Of a stretch of 10,625 bases of DNA, positions 6,543 to 10,625 are shown piece by piece. The DNA lies in contig JAGQLZ010000065.1 of NCBI GenBank assembly GCA_020428895.1, positions 1 through 10,625 of the forward strand. Reading direction: 5' to 3'. The notes beneath the pieces are model-generated. The model made no database searches, was not told the DNA's origin, and saw only the letters and a list, made by a program, of their open reading frames with translations. The position numbers and the translations under genes were made by a program. The first letter of the stretch is position 1; every line of letters begins with the position of its first letter. Source of the DNA: Candidatus Kaiserbacteria bacterium. Its GTDB lineage: Bacteria > Patescibacteriota > Minisyncoccia > Phycocordibacterales > UBA918.

Positions 6543-6953
6543 ATGGCAACCGAAACAAAAAATCGCTATGTAGAAGGAATCGGTCGTCGTAAGACCGCTA
6601 CCGCGCGTGTCCGGATAACTCCAGACAGTAAAACTAGCATTACCATCAATGGTAAGAAGATGGAAGACTACTTCCCACATGAAGGACTACATCAAACTGT
6701 AAAATCTGTTTTAGCTACTGAAGAAGCAGGTATCGGAGATTATAGTATTTCTGCAAAAGTCTTAGGGGGTGGAACAACAGCTCAAGCTGAAGCCATTCGT
6801 CTAGGTATCGCTAGAGCTTTGGTTATTGAAAAGGCAGATCGCCGAATTCCACTTAAACGTGAGGGTTATCTAAAGCGTGACTCACGTTCTGTAGAAAGAA
6901 AGAAGTTTGGTCTTAAGAAAGCACGTAAAGCACCAACTTGGTCGAAGCGTTAG
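6543..6953 (+). CDS. rpsI: 30S ribosomal protein S9
   Basis: S9 is in the small-subunit head; its C-terminal arginine tail reaches the anticodon stem of the P-site tRNA. The 136-residue product has YVEGIGRRKTATARVRI, a GGGTTAQAEAIRLGIARAL motif, RDSRSVERKKFGLKKARKAPTWSKR and the strictly conserved terminal Ser-Lys-Arg. The usual rplM-rpsI pair is here joined directly to the alpha operon. It is the last gene of the operon; a strong hairpin terminator begins three nt after its TAG stop. Confidence 0.97.
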   Translation: MATETKNRYVEGIGRRKTATARVRITPDSKTSITINGKKMEDYFPHEGLHQTVKSVLATEEAGIGDYSISAKVLGGGTTAQAEAIRLGIARALVIEKADRRIPLKREGYLKRDSRSVERKKFGLKKARKAPTWSKR

Positions 6954-6955
6954 AG

Positions 6956-6981
6956 AAAAGAGCCCCTGCGGGCTCTTTTTT
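6956..6981 (+). terminator. Rho-independent terminator of the infA-rpsI operon
   Basis: AAAAGAGCCC (6956-6965) pairs perfectly with GGGCTCTTTT (6970-6979) around a CTGC loop, followed by T to 6981, giving a six-T run from 6976. Because A-rich sequence lies on the left side, it could also stop minus-strand transcription. Confidence 0.93.
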
Positions 6982-7087
6982 CACGCTTCGAAGGCGGAGC
7001 GCTGTGACGAGAGACTATTTCCTGTCTCAAGGAACCGCGAGCCGGGCTTGAGAACACTTAGTAGAATCTGCACGAAGTGCAAGATTA
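6982..7087. ncRNA. Candidate structured RNA, GC-rich block between operons (strand uncertain)
   Basis: About 55 of the first 100 bases are G or C, against a clearly AT-rich background, and no protein frame here is convincing. Three hairpins follow each other. CGCTTCG (6984-6990) pairs with CGGAGCG (6995-7001) with one G-U. TCTCAAG (7025-7031) pairs with CTTGAGA (7047-7053), with an inner CCG/CGG. AATCTGCAC (7065-7073) pairs with GTGCAAGATT (7077-7086), with one bulged A and a GAA loop. A plus-strand RNA could end at the hairpin at 7146-7187. A minus-strand RNA could start near 7077 from a TATAAT on that strand (complement of 7084-7089) and end at the first terminator read backwards. I see no match to tRNA, tmRNA, RNase P RNA, SRP RNA or 5S rRNA signatures. 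Confidence 0.4.
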
Positions 7088-7095
7088 TACTTAGT

Positions 7096-7120
7096 GATTC
7101 GTAAGGAAACGATATAAACT
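7096..7120 (+). repeat. Diverged direct repeat, copy A
   Basis: This 25-nt segment aligns without gaps to 7230-7254 with 19 of 25 identities, and all six differences are transitions. The shared core reads ATTCrTAArGAAACrATAT (r is purine). It lies 25 nt before the second terminator hairpin. Function unknown. Confidence 0.5.
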
Positions 7121-7145
7121 GGCAAATTTCTTTGTTGATCTACAA

Positions 7146-7187
7146 AAAATACCCCTTCCTGGACAGTTGTCCTGGTCGGGGTATTTT
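7146..7187. terminator. Long bidirectional terminator hairpin
   Basis: AAAATACCCC (7146-7155) pairs perfectly with GGGGTATTTT (7178-7187). Inside are CC/GG and GGAC/GTCC stems separated by small symmetrical internal loops and closed by an AGTT loop (7165-7168). T-rich sequence follows on the plus strand; on the minus strand a TTTTTT run follows the same stem. No protein gene ends nearby, so it probably closes a small RNA or insulates the flanking operons. Confidence 0.8.
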
Positions 7188-7229
7188 CTTTGCTCTTCTC
7201 GAACTTTACTCAGTTTCTACCGTTTTGAT

Positions 7230-7254
7230 AATTCATAAAGAAACAATATGAATT
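7230..7254 (+). repeat. Diverged direct repeat, copy B, with internal inverted repeat
   Basis: Partner of 7096-7120. This copy is itself an inverted repeat: AATTCATA (7230-7237) and TATGAATT (7247-7254) around a 9-nt spacer. It directly abuts the third terminator hairpin. Copy A keeps only part of this symmetry. Confidence 0.5.
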
Positions 7255-7255
7255 T

Positions 7256-7286
7256 AAAAACACATCCACAAAGTGGATGTGTTTTT
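7256..7286. terminator. Perfect 14-bp bidirectional terminator hairpin
   Basis: AAAAACACATCCAC (7256-7269) is exactly complementary to GTGGATGTGTTTTT (7273-7286) with an AAA loop. It ends in T5 on both strands. No gene ends in the 68 nt since the previous terminator. Confidence 0.88.
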
Positions 7287-7343
7287 CAACGTATACCAGT
7301 CGACGCTCTATGCTAAATTTTATATCTTAGAAATTCAAATCTC
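7287..7343. other. Gene-free spacer upstream of the grpE promoter
   Basis: Between the third hairpin and the grpE promoter I see no gene, no CIRCE element and no clear repeat, only two 6-bp palindromes (GTATAC, GTCGAC). The AT-rich part from about 7315 could act as an UP element for the promoter just downstream. Confidence 0.5.
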
Positions 7344-7372
7344 TTTACAACCACCTACATCATCGTTATAAT
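7344..7372 (+). promoter_or_regulatory. Sigma-70-type promoter of grpE-dnaK-dnaJ
   Basis: TTTACA (7344-7349), a 17-bp spacer and a perfect TATAAT (7367-7372). The ATG of grpE follows after 9 nt, so the predicted leader is about 3 nt. The direct repeat TCATCG at 7360-7365 and 7374-7379 brackets the -10 box. No CIRCE inverted repeat and no heat-shock-sigma type promoter are visible. Confidence 0.85.
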
Positions 7373-7381
7373 GTCATCGCT

Positions 7382-7987
7382 ATGATTGATAAGAAAACGA
7401 ATGAAGAAGAGGAATTTATCCCAGAAATTGAAGAATCAGAACACGCGGATGAAGTTACTCTTGAAGAGGTAGAACAAAGTAGCACTGGCAAAATTAAAAA
7501 AATAAAAGATCAGCTTAAACGTTGCGAGGAAGAAAAAAGTAAACTACAAGACGATCTTCAGCGAACTAAAGCAGATTTTCTAAACACAAAAAAGAGACTT
7601 CAGGAAGACAGTCTTAGGGCTTCTGAACGAAGTACCATAAAACATTTAGAGTCTTTACTTCCATTGTGTGACAGTTTTAGGATGGCTATGTCAGACAAAG
7701 CAGTCTGGGAAAATGTTGATGAAAACTGGAGAAAAGGAGTAGAAGGTATAGAAAATCAACTTCAATCGATTCTTAAAAAACACAATGTAGAAGCGATTGA
7801 TCCTACTGGTAATGAATTTGACCCAAACGAACACGAAGCCATGGGTGAACTACCAGTAGAAGATGATGCACAGCATCATAAAGTTTTGTCAGTTATGCAA
7901 CTCGGCTACGTAATAAACCGTGGTAATACTAAAGAATTATTGCGACCAGCCAGAGTTATGGTAGGAATTAAAAAGGAATCTAACTAA
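7382..7987 (+). CDS. grpE: Nucleotide exchange factor GrpE
   Basis: GrpE is the cytoplasmic dimeric exchange factor that releases ADP from DnaK. The 201-residue product has a disordered acidic N-terminus (about 1-35), a charged coiled coil (about 36-78, with regular K/E/L spacing through KLQDDLQRTKADFLNTKKRL), a helical segment (KHLESLLPLCDSFRMAM) and the C-terminal beta-wing containing FDPNEHEAMGELP and GYVINRGNTKELLRPARVMVGI. That wing pattern is diagnostic. The length is normal. It is first in the chaperone operon, 9 nt ahead of dnaK, without an hrcA gene in front as is common in Firmicutes. The ATG sits almost at the predicted transcription start. Confidence 0.95.
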   Translation: MIDKKTNEEEEFIPEIEESEHADEVTLEEVEQSSTGKIKKIKDQLKRCEEEKSKLQDDLQRTKADFLNTKKRLQEDSLRASERSTIKHLESLLPLCDSFRMAMSDKAVWENVDENWRKGVEGIENQLQSILKKHNVEAIDPTGNEFDPNEHEAMGELPVEDDAQHHKVLSVMQLGYVINRGNTKELLRPARVMVGIKKESN

Positions 7988-7996
7988 CTGAAAATT

Positions 7997-9916
7997 ATGT
8001 CAAAAATACTTGGAATTGATTTAGGAACCACTAACTGCGCAATGGCAATTATCGAGGGTGGTGAACCAACAATTATTGAAAATAGTGAAGGAGCTCGAAC
8101 CACACCGTCTGTAGTAGCAATTTCTAAAACTGGAGAACGTTTGGTAGGACAAATCGCTAAACGACAAGCGGTTACCAACCCGACTAATACTATTTATGGT
8201 ATTAAACGCTTCATGGGTCATAACTATGACGATAAGGCCGTTCAAAAAGATAAAGCTATCGTACCTTATGAAGTAAATAAAGGAGAAGATGGGGGAGCGA
8301 TGGTTCACATGGGAGAAAAGAATTATCGACCAGAAGAAGTATCAGCGATGATTTTAACTAAGCTAAAAACTGATGCTGAAGCAAAACTTGGTGAAAAAAT
8401 TACTGAAGCAGTTATTACTGTACCGGCATATTTTAATGACTCACAACGAAAAGCTACTCAAGACGCTGGTAAAATTGCTGGTCTTGAAGTAAAACGTATC
8501 ATCAACGAGCCGACTGCCGCTGCTCTAGCTTACGGATTTAATAAAAAGAAAGATGAAAAAATTGTTGTATACGACTTCGGCGGTGGTACTTTTGACGTAA
8601 CTGTACTTGAGGTAGGTGATGACGTAGTAGAAGTACAATCTACTGACGGTGACGCTCATATGGGTGGGCGAGACATTGACCAAGAAATTGTTCGCTATTT
8701 GATTGCCGAATTCAAAAAATCTAACGCTGTTGATCTTAGTAAAGATAAACTAGCTCTACAGCGACTTGATGAGGCAGCTGAAAAAGCTAAATTGGAACTG
8801 TCTTCAACTAATGAAACAGATATTAATATTCCGTTCATTTCTCAAGGTAGTGACGGTCCACTTCATCTAGACGTAAAGTTAACCCGCACTAAACTTGATG
8901 AATTAGCTAGTGAATACATCAAGCGCTCAATCGAAATTACTAAGCGAGCAATTGAGTCTTCATCATTCAGTAAAGAAGAAATAGACGAAATTATTCTCGT
9001 AGGCGGTCAAACTAGAATGCCAGCTGTACAGAGTGCTGTTAAAGAACTGTTTGGAAAAGATCCAAATAAAAGTATCAACCCTGATGAAGTGGTAGCGATG
9101 GGTGCTGCAATTCAGGCTGGTATTTTTCAAGGTGATGTACAAGACATTACTTTAGTTGATGTTATCCCACTATCTCTGTCAATCGAAACTATGGGTGGTG
9201 TTGCTACTAAACTAATTGAAAAAAATACTCACATTCCAACTAAAAAATCTCAGGTATTCTCAACAGCTTCTGATAACCAGACTTCTACTGAAATTCACAT
9301 TGCTCAAGGTGAACGGCCAATGACAGCTGATAATAAATCTTTAGGTCGCTTTGTTCTAGACGGCATTCCTCCAGCACCACGCGGAGTACCACAGATTGAA
9401 GTTACCTTCGACGTCGATAGTAACGGTGTATTAAATGTAACTGCCAAAGATAAATCAACTGGTAAAGAACAATCAATCCGCATTGAAGCCAACTCAGGAT
9501 TGTCTGATGATGATATCGAGAAAATGAAACAAGACGCCGAAGCACACGCTGAAGAAGATGCTAAGAAAAAGGAGTTGATTGACGCTCGCAACCTCTCTGA
9601 ACAAGCTATTTATACCGCTGAGAGCGCTATTAAGGAGCATGGTGATAAGATTGACGCTGAAACTAAAACAACCGTCGAGAGTGCCATTAAAGAGCTTAGA
9701 GAGACCAAAGAAAAAGACGATCTTGAAGCAATTAAAACTGCGACTGACAAACTAACCACGTCAATGCAAAAAATTGGTGAGGTGATGCAAAAAGCTGCTT
9801 CTGAAGATAGTGCCTCAACTAATGAAAAAACTACTGACGATACAAAGACTGAAGGTGATTCACCAGTACGTGATGCTGAAGTAACTGATGACGGAGAAAA
9901 AAAGGAAGATAAATAA
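7997..9916 (+). CDS. dnaK: Chaperone DnaK (Hsp70)
   Basis: DnaK is the ATP-driven chaperone that binds exposed hydrophobic peptides, with DnaJ triggering hydrolysis and GrpE resetting it. The full-length 639-residue protein has phosphate-1 motif GIDLGTTN (residues 6-13), catalytic Lys70 in YGIKRFMG, phosphate-2 [16 protein letters not shown] (Asp193, Gly195-197) and the adenosine loop VGGQTRMP (Gly336-337). The interdomain linker is followed by [14 protein letters not shown] (from Asp388), then the substrate domain with [14 protein letters not shown] and GERPMTADN, and a helical lid. The linker-adjacent motif differs from the usual DVTPLSLGIET at two places (Thr to Ile, Gly to Ser). The tail from about 605 is rich in Asp, Glu, Thr and Lys and ends EKKEDK rather than the EVxDDK type. 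AGGAA lies 18 nt before the ATG, too far for a normal ribosome binding site. Confidence 0.98.
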   Translation: MSKILGIDLGTTNCAMAIIEGGEPTIIENSEGARTTPSVVAISKTGERLVGQIAKRQAVTNPTNTIYGIKRFMGHNYDDKAVQKDKAIVPYEVNKGEDGGAMVHMGEKNYRPEEVSAMILTKLKTDAEAKLGEKITEAVITVPAYFNDSQRKATQDAGKIAGLEVKRIINEPTAAALAYGFNKKKDEKIVVYDFGGGTFDVTVLEVGDDVVEVQSTDGDAHMGGRDIDQEIVRYLIAEFKKSNAVDLSKDKLALQRLDEAAEKAKLELSSTNETDINIPFISQGSDGPLHLDVKLTRTKLDELASEYIKRSIEITKRAIESSSFSKEEIDEIILVGGQTRMPAVQSAVKELFGKDPNKSINPDEVVAMGAAIQAGIFQGDVQDITLVDVIPLSLSIETMGGVATKLIEKNTHIPTKKSQVFSTASDNQTSTEIHIAQGERPMTADNKSLGRFVLDGIPPAPRGVPQIEVTFDVDSNGVLNVTAKDKSTGKEQSIRIEANSGLSDDDIEKMKQDAEAHAEEDAKKKELIDARNLSEQAIYTAESAIKEHGDKIDAETKTTVESAIKELRETKEKDDLEAIKTATDKLTTSMQKIGEVMQKAASEDSASTNEKTTDDTKTEGDSPVRDAEVTDDGEKKEDK

Positions 9917-9930
9917 TTAAATGAACCACC

Positions 9931-10625
9931 ATGGAGTATTACAAGATTCTTGGAGTTGAAAAAGGTGCTAGCAAGGATGAGATTAAAAAAGCCTTTCGTA
10001 AACTAGCAGCCAAATACCATCCCGATAAAAAAACTGGAGACGAAGCGAAGTATAAAGAAATTACTGAAGCTTACGCAGTTTTAGGTGACGATAAAAAGCG
10101 CGCTGAATACGATGCTTATGGACACTCATTTAGCAGTGGTGCCGGTAGTGGCGGTGGTGCTGGTTTTGGGGGATTTGACTTTTCACAATTTCAACAAGGC
10201 TTTGGTGGTGGTCAAAGTTTTGAATTTGACTTAAATGATATTTTTGAAGGATTCGGCTTTGGTGGTGGAGGAGCTCGTCAGCAAAGAGGTCATGATGTAT
10301 CAATTGACATAAATTTATCATTTAAGGAATCAGTTTTTGGAGTAAAACGCAAAGTTTTATTAACCAAGACTGGAAAATGTACAAAGTGTGCTGGATCGGG
10401 TGCTAAAGAAGGTACCAAAATGAAAGATTGTAGTACTTGTGGAGGAAATGGAAAAATTCGAGAGACTCGTCAAAGTATTATGGGTAACTTCTCAACTGTT
10501 CGAGAATGTTCCAGCTGCAACGGAACCGGTAAGATTCCAGAAACTCCCTGCGGTGCTTGTAATGGTGCTGGTATAGCTCGTGGTCAAGAAGAAATTGAAA
10601 TTGCTATTCAAAATAGAAATAAAAA
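9931..10625 (+). CDS. dnaJ: Chaperone DnaJ (Hsp40), 3' end beyond window
   Basis: DnaJ delivers substrates to DnaK and stimulates its ATPase. The 231 visible residues cover a J domain (1 to about 65) with the HPD motif at 30-32 and the [15 protein letters not shown] pattern, a Gly/Phe-rich region (about 68-112), and the cysteine-rich domain. All four CxxCxGxG zinc motifs are intact: CTKCAGSG (from 150), CSTCGGNG (167), CSSCNGTG (193) and CGACNGAG (207). The substrate-binding C-terminal domain is cut off by the window. This is a class I (type A) J-protein. ATG 9931 is chosen because MEYYKILGV is the family start; an ATG at 9921 is in another frame and ends after a few codons. It begins 14 nt after dnaK and has no Shine-Dalgarno. 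Confidence 0.96.
   Translation, partial: MEYYKILGVEKGASKDEIKKAFRKLAAKYHPDKKTGDEAKYKEITEAYAVLGDDKKRAEYDAYGHSFSSGAGSGGGAGFGGFDFSQFQQGFGGGQSFEFDLNDIFEGFGFGGGGARQQRGHDVSIDINLSFKESVFGVKRKVLLTKTGKCTKCAGSGAKEGTKMKDCSTCGGNGKIRETRQSIMGNFSTVRECSSCNGTGKIPETPCGACNGAGIARGQEEIEIAIQNRNK

Noticed and set aside
6907..7104. A 65-codon plus-strand frame running from inside rpsI through the terminator
   Set aside because: It overlaps rpsI in another frame, reads through a strong terminator hairpin, and its product has no recognisable family pattern; the region is better explained as structured RNA.
6982..7145. Known RNA gene: tRNA, tmRNA, RNase P RNA, SRP RNA or 5S rRNA
   Set aside because: No T-loop GTTCRA with matching stems and CCA end, no RNase P core GAGGAAAGTCC, no SRP domain with GGAAGGAAGCA-like loop, and too short or mismatched for the others.
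7288..7381. CIRCE operator (TTAGCACTC-N9-GAGTGCTAA) before grpE
   Set aside because: Looked for it because of the dnaK operon; neither arm nor a degenerate version is present.
9304..9591. Minus-strand frame inside dnaK (also 1746-2024, 3743-3964, 6134-6427, 7984-8178, 8021-8308, 10130-10321)
   Set aside because: All lie opposite strongly supported genes, have compositions expected of antisense frames (serine-, isoleucine- or histidine-rich) and no family signatures.
1..10625. CRISPR array, insertion sequence, prophage or attachment site
   Set aside because: No regularly spaced repeats, transposase or integrase frames, or terminal inverted repeats with target duplications were found.

Overview
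This AT-rich window carries fourteen complete or partial protein genes plus one 5'-truncated gene end, all on the + strand. It looks like a chromosome segment of a Candidate Phyla Radiation (Patescibacteria) bacterium, probably of the Parcubacteria group. The reasons are an alanyl-tRNA synthetase that stops at its zinc-binding SAD domain, a compact ribosomal protein set with a zinc-free L36 and a short L13, a membrane protein with a domain I recognise from Parcubacteria, and no Shine-Dalgarno sequences. The lineage is inferred from gene character; no 16S rRNA is present. The open frames contain no in-frame TGA, so the standard bacterial code fits and the UGA-to-glycine code of Gracilibacteria/SR1 does not.

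Layout. (1) 1-242: 3' end of alaS. (2) 358-2933: two genes, an actin-like ATPase related to FtsA/PilM and a single-pass membrane protein with a cytoplasmic tail and a large outer domain; each has its own -10 box almost touching its start codon. (3) 2994-6953: a nine-gene translation/transcription operon, infA-rpmJ-rpsM-rpsK-rpsD-rpoA-rplQ-rplM-rpsI, with gaps of 4-39 nt, closed by a strong terminator. (4) 6954-7381: a 428-nt gene-free stretch holding three terminator-type hairpins, a GC-rich structured block that may be an undescribed small RNA, and a diverged direct repeat. (5) 7382-10625: the Hsp70 chaperone operon grpE-dnaK-dnaJ, with dnaJ cut by the window end.

How the genes work together. 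Region 3 makes initiation factor 1, small- and large-subunit ribosomal proteins and the RNA polymerase alpha subunit. Region 5 makes the DnaK machine with its J-protein and nucleotide exchange factor. Region 2 most likely forms a cytoplasmic actin-fold/inner-membrane pair of the PilM-PilN type, but its function is unknown.

The main cross-cutting observation concerns expression signals. The four clearest promoters place the -10 box 9-12 nt before the ATG, predicting 5' leaders of only about 3-6 nt. None of the fourteen starts has a Shine-Dalgarno sequence at usable distance, and 11 of 14 have a T just before the ATG (two have C). This suggests leaderless or SD-independent initiation as the normal mode here.
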